Shown here in pieces: positions 23,690 through 32,574 of a stretch of 64,000 nt of DNA. Source of the DNA: Devosia nanyangense (GTDB lineage Bacteria > Pseudomonadota > Alphaproteobacteria > Rhizobiales > Devosiaceae); the NCBI GenBank assembly GCA_016213505.1, contig JACRAF010000031.1:1-64000 (forward strand), given 5' to 3'. A model generated the notes under the pieces. It was not told the origin of the DNA. It saw nothing but the letters and a program-made list of their open reading frames with translations, and made no database searches. The position numbers were made by a program, and so were the translations under genes. Position 1 is the first letter of the stretch; every line of letters begins with the position of its first letter.

Positions 23690-24502
23690 TCACTGGCACA
23701 GCCGCGCGGTGCAGCGTTTGCCGTGGCAGCCGAGGTCGATGTGCATGTTGTCGAGGTGGAAGGCGTCCGCCTCGGGCCCCAGCACGGTGGTGAAGTGCGC
23801 GCAGGCGGCATCGTGCGCGAAGCGCAGGATCCGGCTGCCCTGCTCCTCCGTCCCCGCCCATCCCGGCGCGATGCTGATCGTCCGCCCGTCCTCGAGGGAA
23901 AAGCCGATGAGGTCGAGCGCGTCGGCGAAGGCGTGAAAGCTGAGATTGCCGGTCTTGGCGTTGTCGACGTTGCGGCACGCGTAATTGGTGCCGAAATTGA
24001 TCGTCTCGATCCGCGTCGAGTCGTGGGCGATGAGGTAGAGGTCGACCTCGGCGATCCACGCCGGCAGCGCCGTCGCCATGCCGCAATCGGTGATCACCGC
24101 CGCGTTGAGCGGGATCGAGCGGCCATTGGCGCTCACCGCCTCGAGCGACAGCGGCGATTGCAACCCGCATTGGCCCTCATGGATCGGCGGCAGCGCCGTC
24201 GCCGTCACCTCACCATTCATCACCGCCGGACACGCCGCCTGGTAGTCGCGCGGCGGTACGACCGGTTCGACCACGAGCTTGGCCGGCAGGATCGGTCCCG
24301 CCCCGACGCCGTCGGCGGCCTGAGAGGGGTCGGGGGCGGGGGCAAGTTGAGCCGGACCGGCGATCGGCCGCGGCCGGGGCAGCGGCACGCCCCCGGCATC
24401 GGCGCTCGCCACCGGCCGCTCGCGGGGCAGGGGAACCGGGTCGGTCTGGGCCAGGGCCGGTCCGGCCATAGCGATCAGCAGCAGGGCAAGGACGTGACGC
24501 AT
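23690..24502 (-). CDS. Extensin-like domain protein, secreted
   Basis: This 270-residue protein has a signal peptide (HVLALLLIAMAGPALAQ), a proline-rich linker (about residues 20-75, PLPRERP, PLPRPRPIAGP) and a C-terminal extensin-like (DUF882-related, peptidase M15-like fold) domain. The domain reads YQAACPAV, ECG-like GQCGLQSPLSLEAV, DCGMATALPAWIAEVDLYLIAHDSTRIETINFGTNYACRNV, LSFHAFADALDLIGF and HLDNMHIDLGCHGK. Such proteins are periplasmic, probably cell-wall-related. ATG 24502 is chosen because a signal peptide starts there. It is divergent from the sorbosone dehydrogenase-like gene. Confidence 0.85.
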   Translation of the reverse strand: MRHVLALLLIAMAGPALAQTDPVPLPRERPVASADAGGVPLPRPRPIAGPAQLAPAPDPSQAADGVGAGPILPAKLVVEPVVPPRDYQAACPAVMNGEVTATALPPIHEGQCGLQSPLSLEAVSANGRSIPLNAAVITDCGMATALPAWIAEVDLYLIAHDSTRIETINFGTNYACRNVDNAKTGNLSFHAFADALDLIGFSLEDGRTISIAPGWAGTEEQGSRILRFAHDAACAHFTTVLGPEADAFHLDNMHIDLGCHGKRCTARLCQ

Positions 24503-24634
24503 ATTTGCGCAACGCCGGCCGGGGGCCCGGGGTTGCCACCCGATCGTGATCGCCCCGCCGCGCCCGCCGGTTGCATCGATTGCACTGGCCCTGCTACATC
24601 GCCCAAAACTGGCCGAGCGGCCCCGGAGGATCTG

Positions 24635-25879
24635 ATGCCGAACCATCTGCTGCGCGGGCTCGCCCTGGCTCTGCTGCTGCTCGCGCTGCCGGCGCTGGCC
24701 GACGATCCGGTGCCGCCCGGCGCCGACCAGGCGATGGGCCAGCGCTTCCACATCACCCCCGACAGCCTGCCCGCGCCGGGCGCAACGGCCTCGGCCAGCG
24801 CCCCGCCCGAGCGGATCGAGCGCGGCGACCACGTGCCGCTGGTGCCCGCCGGTTTTGCGGTGCAGCTCTTCGTCGAGGCCATTCCCTCGCCGCGCCGCCT
24901 GCTGGTCGGCTATGACGGCGTCATCTATGTCGCGGCCCAGGATCGCGGCGGCATTCTCGCCTTTTACGACAAGGACGGCGACGGCGCTGCCGACCAGGCG
25001 GGCGGCGTGCTGCAGGGCGCCAACAACCCCTTCGGCATGGCGCTCGCCCCGGTCGGCCCGTTCCACGGCGATCTGATGCTCGGCGACAGCGACGGCCTCT
25101 ACCGCCTGCCGATCGATGCCGGCGGCGGCCCGGCGCCGTTGTCCGCTCCCGACGCCTTCGGCCCGCCCACCGGGCACATCACCCGCGAGGTCGCGGTCGA
25201 CCCCAAAAGCGGCCGGATCTATGTCGGTGTCGGCTCGATGGGCAATCTCGACGACGGCGAGCCGCCGATGAAGGCGACCATCCAGCGCTTCGATGCCGAC
25301 GGCAAGAACCAGATGAGTTTCGCCACCGGCATGCGCAACGTCACCGGCATGGATTTCGAGCCCGCCACCGGCGCGCTCTACGCCGTGACCATGGAGCGCG
25401 ACGGCATGGGCGACGAGCTGGTGCCCGACTATTTCACCCGCGTCGAGGAGGGCGACAATTTCGGCTGGCCCTACCAGTATCTCGGCAGCAACGCCCAGCC
25501 CGAGTTCAAGGACAAGGGCCTGAAGCTGGCGGCGGCGAAGGTGCCCGACGTGCTGTTCGCGGCGCACTCCGCCCCGCTCGATGTCGCCTTCATCCCCGAC
25601 AGCTGGCCGGCCGACTATCGCGGCGACGCCATCGTCGCGCTCCACGGCTCGTGGAACGCCGGCGCGCCGCGCGGCTACAAGCTCGTCCGCATCCCCTTCA
25701 CCGACGGCAAGCCCGATGGCGGCTACGAGAACTTCATGACCGGCTTCTGGGTCGCCGGCACCTCGCCCACCGAAGTCTGGGGCCGCCCCGCCGCACTCGC
25801 CTTCGACCGCGACGGCTCGCTCCTCGTCGGCGACGATTTCGGCAACACCAACTGGCGCGTGACGCCGCCCAAGGGGTGA
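24635..25879 (+). CDS. PQQ-dependent sugar dehydrogenase-like protein (sorbosone dehydrogenase family)
   Basis: This 414-residue protein has a signal peptide (LLRGLALALLLLALPALA) and a six-bladed beta-propeller (roughly 70-410). Blade sequences include GVIYVAAQDRGGILAFYDKDGDGAADQ, GLYRLPID, GHITREVAVDPKSGRIYVGVGSMGN, GMRNVTGMDFEP, EGDNFGWPYQYLG and ALHGSWNAGAPRGYKLVRIPF. These are the hallmarks of the L-sorbosone/glucose dehydrogenase family, which oxidise sugars in the periplasm with PQQ. The natural substrate and cofactor are not proven. The site GGAGGATCTG precedes ATG 24635. Confidence 0.85.
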   Translation: MPNHLLRGLALALLLLALPALADDPVPPGADQAMGQRFHITPDSLPAPGATASASAPPERIERGDHVPLVPAGFAVQLFVEAIPSPRRLLVGYDGVIYVAAQDRGGILAFYDKDGDGAADQAGGVLQGANNPFGMALAPVGPFHGDLMLGDSDGLYRLPIDAGGGPAPLSAPDAFGPPTGHITREVAVDPKSGRIYVGVGSMGNLDDGEPPMKATIQRFDADGKNQMSFATGMRNVTGMDFEPATGALYAVTMERDGMGDELVPDYFTRVEEGDNFGWPYQYLGSNAQPEFKDKGLKLAAAKVPDVLFAAHSAPLDVAFIPDSWPADYRGDAIVALHGSWNAGAPRGYKLVRIPFTDGKPDGGYENFMTGFWVAGTSPTEVWGRPAALAFDRDGSLLVGDDFGNTNWRVTPPKG

Positions 25880-25968
25880 GCTCGCCCGATCGTGAACGGG
25901 CGTGCGCTGGGATGGCTTCCGGCGATGCGTTAGGCTCGGCCGGCGTGCGCGATTTTGGGTGAGCGGCC

Positions 25969-26811
25969 ATGTGGAGTCTGTTGCGATGGTCGAGGCTGGG
26001 GCGCCTCGCGGTGGGCCTCGGTCTCCTTGGCCTGATGGCGTGCAGAGCAGCGGCGGCCGAACCGGCCCCCGTCCATTCGCTGTCCGAAATCCTCGTCAGC
26101 GATCCGGCCTTCTCCGAGCTTCGCCCGGACTCGGTCACCGTCACCATCGAGACGACGATTCCCGTCGTCTGCGCCGCCGTCTACGGACTGACGACGGCCT
26201 ATGGCGCGCTGGCCACCGATACGGACATGGCCGGAGGCGGTCACACCAGGCACCACCCAGTGCTCGCCGGCCTCATGCCCGACACGGCCTATCAGCTGCG
26301 TCTGCAGGGCGTCGGGCCGGATGGGACGCTCTATGTCAGCGACAACACCATTTTCCACACGCCGCCCGCCGTGGCCCAGGCGGAGAACCCGCTCGGCCGC
26401 AATGTGGCGCTGCAATCGGTCGGCGCCCGGGTCGTGGCGGTGAGCAGCAATTACGGCGGCGGTGCGATGGACTCGCCGTTCGGCGGCGACAACGCCATCG
26501 ACGGCAATCCGGCCACCGAGTGGTCGTCCGCCGGCGACGGCGACGCAGCATGGATCGAGATCGACCTCGGCCGCCCGGTCGCGCTGTCCGGCCTCGGACT
26601 GCAGACCCGGACGATGGGCACCACCGCCCAGATCGGCCGCTTCCGCGTCGTCACCGACAGTGGCGAGTCGCTCGGGCCGTTCAACATTCCCGCCGCAGGG
26701 TCCATCTACACGTTCCCGGTCGATGCCAACGCCCAGCGCCTGCGCTTCGAGGTCGTCGCCTCGAGCGGCGGCAACACGGGCGTCGCCGAAATCGAGGTGT
26801 TCGCGCGCTAG
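25969..26811 (+). CDS. Secreted discoidin (F5/8 type C) domain protein
   Basis: This 280-residue protein has an N-terminal export signal ending in a lipobox-like LMACRAAAA. A beta-sandwich of fibronectin-III kind (about residues 40-125; LAGLMPDTAYQLRLQGVGPDG) precedes an F5/8 type C-like domain (about 145-280; NAIDGNPATEWSSAGDGDAAWIEIDLGRPVALSGLGLQTR, FRVVTDSG, RLRFEVVASSGGNTGVAEIEVF). Such domains bind carbohydrates or cell surfaces. There is no enzymatic motif. Confidence 0.75.
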   Translation: MWSLLRWSRLGRLAVGLGLLGLMACRAAAAEPAPVHSLSEILVSDPAFSELRPDSVTVTIETTIPVVCAAVYGLTTAYGALATDTDMAGGGHTRHHPVLAGLMPDTAYQLRLQGVGPDGTLYVSDNTIFHTPPAVAQAENPLGRNVALQSVGARVVAVSSNYGGGAMDSPFGGDNAIDGNPATEWSSAGDGDAAWIEIDLGRPVALSGLGLQTRTMGTTAQIGRFRVVTDSGESLGPFNIPAAGSIYTFPVDANAQRLRFEVVASSGGNTGVAEIEVFAR

Positions 26812-26830
26812 GGCACGGCGCACCCGGCCC

Positions 26831-27319
26831 CTAGACCGACCAATCCTCACCCGCGCGGTCGATCCTCAGCGTGAAGCAATTGTTGGTGGCGCTCCGCATG
26901 TGGACATAGGCCACGTCCGGTCGCGCCAGGATCGCCGCCGCTTCGTGCTCGATCTCCCCGGACGCGACGACGATGCCGGTGCCGTAGACGATGCGGTCGT
27001 CGGCGCCGTAGCCGCGCAAGATCTGGTTGCGCCCGGCGCGATTGCGCGGTGGTAGCCCCTGCGCCGGATCGTAGGCCGGGCAGGCCTCGGCGTGGATGAA
27101 CACCGGACCCAGCTCGGCATAAGGCTGGGGCGCCGGAAACGGCCGGTACGCCAGCACCAGGTAGGGCGCGTCCTTCTCCACATACCCCAGGCAATGCCGG
27201 CACGGCACGCCGTCCCCGTCCGAAATCTGCCGCTCCGGCGCCTGCCCGTTGGCATCGGGTGCACCGGCCCGATAGGCCGCAGCCAGCCCGCTCGGCATGC
27301 CGGAAAATCTGAGGCTCAT
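26831..27319 (-). CDS. DUF1203 family protein
   Basis: This 162-residue protein has the DUF1203 pattern: SGLAAAYRAGAPDANGQAPE, a C-x-x-C motif in GVPCRHCLGYVEKDAPYLVLAYRPF, VFIHAEACPAY, LRGYGADDRIVYGTGIVV and YVHMRSATNNCFTLRIDR. The cysteines may bind a metal or be redox-active; no function is established. ATG 27319 has AGGAGATCGCC upstream. Its first 20 codons and the region upstream are duplicated at 29,354-29,477, beyond a 2-kb insert. Confidence 0.85.
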   Translation of the reverse strand: MSLRFSGMPSGLAAAYRAGAPDANGQAPERQISDGDGVPCRHCLGYVEKDAPYLVLAYRPFPAPQPYAELGPVFIHAEACPAYDPAQGLPPRNRAGRNQILRGYGADDRIVYGTGIVVASGEIEHEAAAILARPDVAYVHMRSATNNCFTLRIDRAGEDWSV

Positions 27320-27384
27320 GGCGATCTCCTGCGTGTGGGCCCAGATCAACCACCGCCGGCCTTCCCCGGCGACCCGGTTTTGAC
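27261..27384. repeat. 124-bp direct repeat, copy A (DUF1203 5' end and leader)
   Basis: Bases 27282-27384 are identical to 29375-29477 (103 bp), and the 21 bases to the left match with a few substitutions. The repeat covers the first 20 codons of DUF1203, its ribosome binding site and about 65 bp of leader. Together with copy B it brackets an unrelated membrane protein gene, as after insertion of an element that carried or created a copy of its target. Confidence 0.9.
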
Positions 27385-27466
27385 CACCTGGCGCGAGAAT
27401 CAATCTTGAGGGTTGAAACAGTCTAGCCAAACAGGTTTATTGGGACTTCCGGCATGGGAGCTAGAC

Positions 27467-29248
27467 ATGACAGTAGTCAGAGGGTATCCGGGCAAGCCGG
27501 CGGAAGACTGGATTGCTGTATTCCGGTCCCAGACGAGAACTGTAAGTGCGGCAGTTCTGACCGTCTGCGTGTCGCTTCTGGTTTCATGGCTCGCCGTGAT
27601 CGAACCGATCGGCCAGGAATTCATGACCGTTTTGCGCGACAACGAGAATACCAAGGTGGCACGACTCCTGTCCGAGCGGGAAATGCTCGTGTTCGAAATT
27701 CGGCACCGGATAGCTGTCCAGGACCAGCAAGCCAACACCACCACCGATGCATCCGATCCCATGAAGGTTGCGCAGCCCGAGGAGCGGGAACGATACGACA
27801 AGCTGACCGGAAAGATCGAGAAGGCCGAGAAGGACCATTCGCAGCTTAAGCAGAGTGCGGTGTTCGAGGTCTTCGGCGGCAAGTTCCTCATCCCAAAGAC
27901 TCTTGCGGTATTTTGTTGGAGCATAATTCTTGTTGGCCTTCTGGCGTACATCGTCGCACGCCGCCTCAGCCTCGCCTCGATGCTGTTGAAGGCCAAGGCC
28001 GCCTTCGAAGCGGAGTTGGCAGCAAAGAGCACTGAGCAACCGGCCGAGTCTGTGACGGTCGAGGATATCGCTGGCGAAACGCCGTTCTGGCTGGCACCGG
28101 TCGCCACGCTCGCGGGCGACAAGGCAAGTTGTACTGGGCTGTTCGAGGCGCTCGGCTGGGACAGATCGCGCGACCGGTTCATCCGTCTTGTGAGCTTCTG
28201 TCTCATTGCGTTGTTCTTCGTCATCCAGCTGCGTGTCGCCTGGATTGGCTATGTAATGACCGACCACTACCATCCGGCCATTGATGCTGCGGGCTTTCCA
28301 GTCTGGGTGCACCCCCGCTTGCTGCCGCTGCTCAGTGATGTTGCCATCGCCGCCATGCTTGTTGCGTCGGCGACGCTCGGGTTGCGTTGGGCGCTGCTCC
28401 GTCCCACGCAACCGTACCGGGCGGATCGTCGTTCCGTTCTTGCTGCGCTTGCCGGCGGTGCTGCCGTTGCTGTCGCCACCGTTTCGGGACAGCAGCTCGT
28501 CGTGTGGTACTTGAAGACGTATTCGTCTGATCGAAGACGAAGCGTGATGCTGCCTGAGCCGATGATCTCAGCCGGCGCCTTGCCCACCGGGTTCTATCGA
28601 CTATCCAGGTCCAATCGGAAGCGTGTTTACCACGTGAACGCACTACGACGGTTATGGGCACCCCGCTTCCTGGCGGTCGGCGATCTGCTCCCTACACAGG
28701 AAGCCGATGCCGGTTTGCTTCCCGCGGCACTGACAAAGCGCCATCGGACCGCAAGCATGGAACTGGCGGCCCTAGAGCGCCTCAACGATAGCCGCAAGGC
28801 CGCGATTGACTTGCTTTGGACGATGATTCGGGCCGACTTTCCGCCGCCGGAGGAGGACGCGCCAGAAGCAACCCGCCGCCGTCCCGCCCCAGCGGACGCC
28901 CCGCAGGCTGCATCACCGCCGGCAGAGGCCAGAATCGCGCTGTCGAGCGATGTCCTTTGGCCGCTGCGGCCTATCCTCGCTTCGCTGCGATCGACGCGAG
29001 GCATTCCCTTGCGGCTATACGACCTTCAGGCGATCTTGCTGCTTCTCGAAACCGGCGACCTGACGGACTTCCTCAAGGAACTTCAGGAGCGACAGAGACC
29101 GACCCTGGAACTTATCAAGCGCGCGCGGAAGTGGGGCGATCCCAACAGTCACTGGCGGAAACGTATCGCGGAAGGCAAAGGCGATCTCATCTGGAAATGC
29201 CCGATGCCCGGTGTTGAACCACTTGTCGTCCGCATCAAGCGAGCCTAG
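27467..29248 (+). CDS. Unrecognised membrane protein, gene bracketed by direct repeats
   Basis: I do not recognise a family for this 593-residue protein. Membrane segments appear near residues 27-47 (AAVLTVCVSLLVSWLAVI), 146-168 (LAVFCWSIILVGLLAYIV), 245-265 (VSFCLIALFFVIQLRVAWIGY), 290-310 (LLPLLSDVAIAAMLVASATLGL) and 330-350 (LAALAGGAAVAVATVSGQQL). Between the first two is a charged region with heptad-like content (ERERYDKLTGKIEKAEKDHSQLK), probably a coiled coil. The C-terminal 240 residues are soluble and basic, with a proline/alanine-rich linker. ATG 27467 has GGGAG six bases upstream; a TTG 18 codons earlier lacks a proper site. Base usage is somewhat less GC-rich than in the flanking genes. 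With its flanks it looks like a recently acquired single-gene element. Confidence 0.6.
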   Translation: MTVVRGYPGKPAEDWIAVFRSQTRTVSAAVLTVCVSLLVSWLAVIEPIGQEFMTVLRDNENTKVARLLSEREMLVFEIRHRIAVQDQQANTTTDASDPMKVAQPEERERYDKLTGKIEKAEKDHSQLKQSAVFEVFGGKFLIPKTLAVFCWSIILVGLLAYIVARRLSLASMLLKAKAAFEAELAAKSTEQPAESVTVEDIAGETPFWLAPVATLAGDKASCTGLFEALGWDRSRDRFIRLVSFCLIALFFVIQLRVAWIGYVMTDHYHPAIDAAGFPVWVHPRLLPLLSDVAIAAMLVASATLGLRWALLRPTQPYRADRRSVLAALAGGAAVAVATVSGQQLVVWYLKTYSSDRRRSVMLPEPMISAGALPTGFYRLSRSNRKRVYHVNALRRLWAPRFLAVGDLLPTQEADAGLLPAALTKRHRTASMELAALERLNDSRKAAIDLLWTMIRADFPPPEEDAPEATRRRPAPADAPQAASPPAEARIALSSDVLWPLRPILASLRSTRGIPLRLYDLQAILLLLETGDLTDFLKELQERQRPTLELIKRARKWGDPNSHWRKRIAEGKGDLIWKCPMPGVEPLVVRIKRA

Positions 29249-29412
29249 ACTTCAAGCTTGGCGTGCTCGTCTTCCAAACAGGATACGCGATGAGCGAGAT
29301 GGGCGTTCAAGTCGCCTCGAGCCGCCTCTACCATCCTCGCAGCAATCCAAATCGCCCCGGCTCGATAGGCCTCGGCCAGCCCGCTCGGCATGCCGGAAAA
29401 TCTGAGGCTCAT
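29245..29412 (-). pseudogene. DUF1203 5' fragment carried on the direct repeat
   Basis: From ATG 29412 the reading MSLRFSGMPSGLAEAYRAGA matches the start of the DUF1203 protein at 27319, with one substitution. It then runs into unrelated sequence (IWIAARMVEAARGDLNAHL...) for 35 codons to a stop at 29245-29247. The rest of DUF1203 is missing. It has the ribosome binding site of the parent gene, so a 55-residue chimera could be translated. Its end overlaps by 4 bases the end of the convergent membrane protein gene. Confidence 0.65.
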
Positions 29413-29477
29413 GGCGATCTCCTGCGTGTGGGCCCAGATCAACCACCGCCGGCCTTCCCCGGCGACCCGGTTTTGAC
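29354..29477. repeat. 124-bp direct repeat, copy B
   Basis: Bases 29375-29477 are identical to 27282-27384. The left 21 bases differ at a few positions, so this copy has diverged on the DUF1203 coding side. To its right lies the leader of lepA. If copy A plus DUF1203 is the ancestral gene, then 27385-29477 is the 2,093-bp insert. Confidence 0.9.
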
Positions 29478-29543
29478 GGGTTAACAGCCCGTAAACCACC
29501 TTTGCGCCCGGCCGCCCGGCCTGCTATCAGCCGCAACAGCGAC

Positions 29544-29619
29544 GCGTAGCGCGCAAAGAAATATACAGCGCGCGTAGCGCGCAAAGAAAGATCCAGCGGC
29601 GCGCAGCGCGCCTCGAAGG
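29544..29619 (+). repeat. Tandem repeat of about 28 bp in the lepA leader
   Basis: GCGTAGCGCGCAAAGAAA occurs at 29544 and again at 29572 (period 28), and a diverged third copy begins at 29601 (GCGCAGCGCGCCTCGAAGGA), which supplies the ribosome binding site of lepA. Each unit holds a GCGC palindrome. The number of copies may vary between strains and affect translation. Confidence 0.7.
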
Positions 29620-29623
29620 AAAC

Positions 29624-31429
29624 ATGTCCGTCCCCCTCGACCACGTCCGCAATTTTTCCATCGTCGCCCATATCGACCACGGCAAGTCGACGCTGGCCGA
29701 CCGGCTGATCCAGACCACCGGCGGGCTCGAACTGCGCGAGATGAAGGAGCAGGTGCTCGACTCGATGGACATCGAGCGCGAGCGCGGCATCACCATCAAG
29801 GCGCAGACGGTGCGGCTGAAATATCGCGCCAAGAACGGCGAGGATTACATCCTCAACCTCATCGACACCCCCGGCCACGTCGATTTCGCCTACGAGGTCA
29901 ACCGCTCGCTCGCCGCCGTCGAGGGCTCGCTGCTGGTGGTCGACGCCACCCAGGGCGTCGAGGCGCAGACCCTCGCCAACGTCTATCACGCCATGGACGT
30001 CAACCACGAGATCGTGCCGGTCATCAACAAGGTCGATCTGCCCGCCGCCGACGTCGGCAAGGTGAAGCAGCAGATCGAGGACGTGATCGGCCTCGATGCC
30101 ACCGATGCGCTCGAGATTTCGGCCAAGACGGGGCTCGGCATCGACACCGTGCTCGAGGCCATCGTCCACCGCCTGCCGGCGCCCAAGGGCGACATCGCTG
30201 CGCCGCTGAAGGCGCTCCTGGTCGACAGCTGGTACGACACGTATCTGGGCGTCGTCGTTCTCATCCGGGTGATCGACGGTACCATCAAGAAGGGCCAGAA
30301 GATCCGGATGATGAACGCCAACGCCAGCTATGAGCTCGACCGCGTCGGCGTGTTCACCCCCAAGCTCGTCGACATCGGCGAGCTGGGCCCCGGCGAGATC
30401 GGCTTTTTCACCGCCTCGATCAAGCAGGTGGCGGACACCAATGTCGGCGACACCATCACCGACGACAAGAAACCAACGGCGCAGGCGCTGCCCGGCTTCC
30501 GCCCGGCCCAGCCCGTGGTGTTCTGCGGCCTCTTTCCGGTCGATGCCTCCGATTTCGAACTGTTGCGCGAGGCGATGGGCAAGCTCCGCCTCAACGACGC
30601 CTCGTTCAGCTACGAGATGGAAACCTCCGCCGCACTCGGCTTCGGCTTCCGCTGCGGCTTCCTCGGGCTCCTCCATCTCGAGATCATACAAGAACGGCTT
30701 TCCAGAGAGTTCGACCTCGATCTCATCGCCACCGCGCCCTCGGTGGTCTACGAGATCGCCCTCACCAATGGCGAAACCCTCAGCCTCCACAATCCCGCCG
30801 ACATGCCCGACGTGGTCCGCATCGAGGAAATCCGCGAGCCCTGGATCAAGGCCACCATCCTCACCCCGGACGAATATCTGGGCTCGATCCTGAAGCTCTG
30901 CCAGGACCGGCGCGGCATCCAGCGCAACCTGACCTATGTCGGCAACCGCGCCATGCTCGAATACGATCTGCCGCTCAACGAGGTGGTGTTCGATTTCTAC
31001 GACCGGCTGAAATCGATCTCCGCCGGCTATGCCAGCTTCGACTACACGCTGGCCGATTACCGCGCCGGCGATCTGGTGAAGCTCACCATCCTGGTCAATT
31101 CCGAGCCGGTCGACGCGCTCAGTATGCTGGTCCACCGCAACGCGGCGGAAAACCGCGGCCGCCAGATGTGCGAAAAGCTCAAGGAGCTGATCCCGCCGCA
31201 CCTCTTCGTCATCCCCATCCAGGCCGCCATCGGCGGCAAGATCATCGCCCGCGAGACGGTGCGCGCCATGCGCAAGGACGTGACCGCGAAATGCTATGGC
31301 GGCGACGCCACGCGTAAGCGCAAGCTCCTCGAAAAGCAGAAGAAGGGCAAAGCCAAGATGCGCCAATACGGCAATGTCGACATCCCCCAGGAAGCGTTCA
31401 TCGCGGCGCTGAAGATGTCGGATACTTGA
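29624..31429 (+). CDS. lepA: Elongation factor 4 (LepA), ribosomal back-translocase GTPase
   Basis: This 601-residue translational GTPase has P-loop [14 protein letters not shown], switch region [12 protein letters not shown]3 DTPGHVDF and G4 NKVD. It also has the LepA-specific C-terminal domain ([42 protein letters not shown]). Its length equals the family norm. LepA acts on stalled or mis-translocated ribosomes and in initiation. The start has GAAGGAAAC upstream. Tandem repeats fill its leader and two strong hairpins follow the stop. Confidence 0.97.
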   Translation: MSVPLDHVRNFSIVAHIDHGKSTLADRLIQTTGGLELREMKEQVLDSMDIERERGITIKAQTVRLKYRAKNGEDYILNLIDTPGHVDFAYEVNRSLAAVEGSLLVVDATQGVEAQTLANVYHAMDVNHEIVPVINKVDLPAADVGKVKQQIEDVIGLDATDALEISAKTGLGIDTVLEAIVHRLPAPKGDIAAPLKALLVDSWYDTYLGVVVLIRVIDGTIKKGQKIRMMNANASYELDRVGVFTPKLVDIGELGPGEIGFFTASIKQVADTNVGDTITDDKKPTAQALPGFRPAQPVVFCGLFPVDASDFELLREAMGKLRLNDASFSYEMETSAALGFGFRCGFLGLLHLEIIQERLSREFDLDLIATAPSVVYEIALTNGETLSLHNPADMPDVVRIEEIREPWIKATILTPDEYLGSILKLCQDRRGIQRNLTYVGNRAMLEYDLPLNEVVFDFYDRLKSISAGYASFDYTLADYRAGDLVKLTILVNSEPVDALSMLVHRNAAENRGRQMCEKLKELIPPHLFVIPIQAAIGGKIIARETVRAMRKDVTAKCYGGDATRKRKLLEKQKKGKAKMRQYGNVDIPQEAFIAALKMSDT

Positions 31430-31435
31430 CGTCGG

Positions 31436-31482
31436 CCGTCGCCGTTTGGCGACGGTCAAATCGATCCGGTGGATCGATTTGA
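31436..31482 (+). terminator. Tandem hairpins after lepA
   Basis: CCGTCGCC-GTTT-GGCGACGG (31436-31455) is a perfect 8-bp stem. It is followed at once by TCAAATCGATCC-GGT-GGATCGATTTGA (31456-31482), a perfect 12-bp stem. Seven bases after the lepA stop, they probably end or stabilise its transcript. The second may be an interspersed palindrome. Confidence 0.6.
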
Positions 31483-31606
31483 GACGGCAAGGCCCGGAGA
31501 GCTACGCTCGCAGGGCTGATCCCGCAGTCGGGCATCTCCCCCCATACGCATCTTCCCGCCGCCGCCAGGATGAGGCACTCTCCCCCGAACCCGAGAGAGT
31601 CCCCCC

Positions 31607-32053
31607 ATGGCCAACCTCCTGACGCTGACCTCCGCCCAGCCCACCAAAACCCTCGAGGCCGGCGAGGTGCTGATCGCTGAGGGCGAGCCCGGCGGCGATC
31701 TCTTCGTGCTGCAATCGGGCAAGTTCATCGTCGAGCGCGGCGGCGTGGTGGTCGCCACCATCTCCGCCGAGGGCGCGCTGATCGGCGAAATGAGCGTGCT
31801 GCTCGGCACCGAGAACACCGCCACCGTGCGGGCCCAGACGCCGGCCGCCGTGCGCGTCGTCCACAACCCCCTCGCCTTCCTCGAGCGCCAGCCGCTGGCG
31901 GCCCTGCGCGTCGCGATGCTGCTGAGCCAGCGCCTTGACGCCACCTCGGCGCTCCTCGTCGAGCTCAGCAAGGAAGCCCACCAGGCCGCCGAGCAAGGCG
32001 CCTTTCATCGGCTGATGTCGGCGCTGATGACGAACCCGCCGGGGAAGGGCTAA
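31607..32053 (+). CDS. Cyclic nucleotide-binding domain protein (paralogue 1)
   Basis: This 148-residue stand-alone cNMP-binding domain reads [46 protein letters not shown] (phosphate-binding cassette) and a C-helix (LLSQRLDATSALLVEL). There is no DNA-binding, channel or kinase domain. The canonical cassette arginine is in TATVRA. It is related to the second such protein at 36,316. It may sense cAMP/cGMP or be a degenerate binder; partner unknown. Confidence 0.85.
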   Translation: MANLLTLTSAQPTKTLEAGEVLIAEGEPGGDLFVLQSGKFIVERGGVVVATISAEGALIGEMSVLLGTENTATVRAQTPAAVRVVHNPLAFLERQPLAALRVAMLLSQRLDATSALLVELSKEAHQAAEQGAFHRLMSALMTNPPGKG

Positions 32054-32099
32054 GCCGCCGGCCTCTCAGTCGATCATCGCCCCCCTTGCGGGGGAGAAA

Positions 32100-32141
32100 G
32101 CAAATTCTTGGGTTTGGCGCAGCCAAGCCCTTAGAATTTGC
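32100..32141. repeat. 42-nt near-perfect hairpin, intergenic palindromic unit
   Basis: GCAAATTCT (32100) pairs with AGAATTTGC (to 32141), enclosing GGGTTTGGC-GCA-GCCAAGCCC. In all 18 pairs form with one wobble. CCCCCC and GGGGGG tracts flank it, the same style as the units at 3,579-3,633 and 34,259-34,287. It is possibly the terminator of the preceding gene. Confidence 0.6.
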
Positions 32142-32257
32142 CAGAGGGGGGAAGCGGCTCGAGCATCGACCGCCCACCACCCCCGCGAACAATTCACCCT
32201 CCCCAAGTCCTCCGCCGCTGCTATACTTGCCTCCATCGTTGCACCATGGAGGTTCGG

Positions 32258-32563
32258 ATGCGTTCGTCTCGTCTTCTCGTCGCCTTGAGTGTCGTCGCCC
32301 TGACCACAGCCGCCGCCCCGTCTTCCGCCCTGGCCGGCAACGAGGGCCCCTACGGCATCCTGCGCATGCTCGCCAACGAAGGCCCCTATGGCGCGCGGGT
32401 CGCGGCCAACGAAGGCCCCTACGGCTCCGAATTCGCCGCCAAATGCCTCCTCCACTGGACCGCGACCTGCGACGCCGCCTTCGGCATCGACGCCGCCCAC
32501 GCCCGCGCCCCCATCTCGCCCAACGGCGAAGGCCTGCCCCTGCCCTGGCCATTCCCGTGGTAG
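32258..32563 (+). CDS. Small secreted protein with three NEGPYG repeats
   Basis: This 101-residue protein starts at ATG 32258, six bases after GGAGG. It has a signal peptide (LLVALSVVALTTAAAPSSALA). The mature part begins with three copies of NEGPYG at 11-12-residue spacing (GNEGPYGILRML, ANEGPYGARVA, ANEGPYGSEFAA). Two cysteines (KCLLHWTATCDAAFG) and a Pro/Trp-rich tail (LPLPWPFPW) follow. The family is not recognised. The repeat spacing and codon variation between copies suggest selection on the protein. Confidence 0.65.
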   Translation: MRSSRLLVALSVVALTTAAAPSSALAGNEGPYGILRMLANEGPYGARVAANEGPYGSEFAAKCLLHWTATCDAAFGIDAAHARAPISPNGEGLPLPWPFPW

Positions 32564-32574
32564 GGCGAGGCTGG

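Noticed and set aside
29544..29619. Short repeats before lepA as a CRISPR array
   Set aside because: Units are contiguous with no unique spacers, only three copies, and no cas genes are present.
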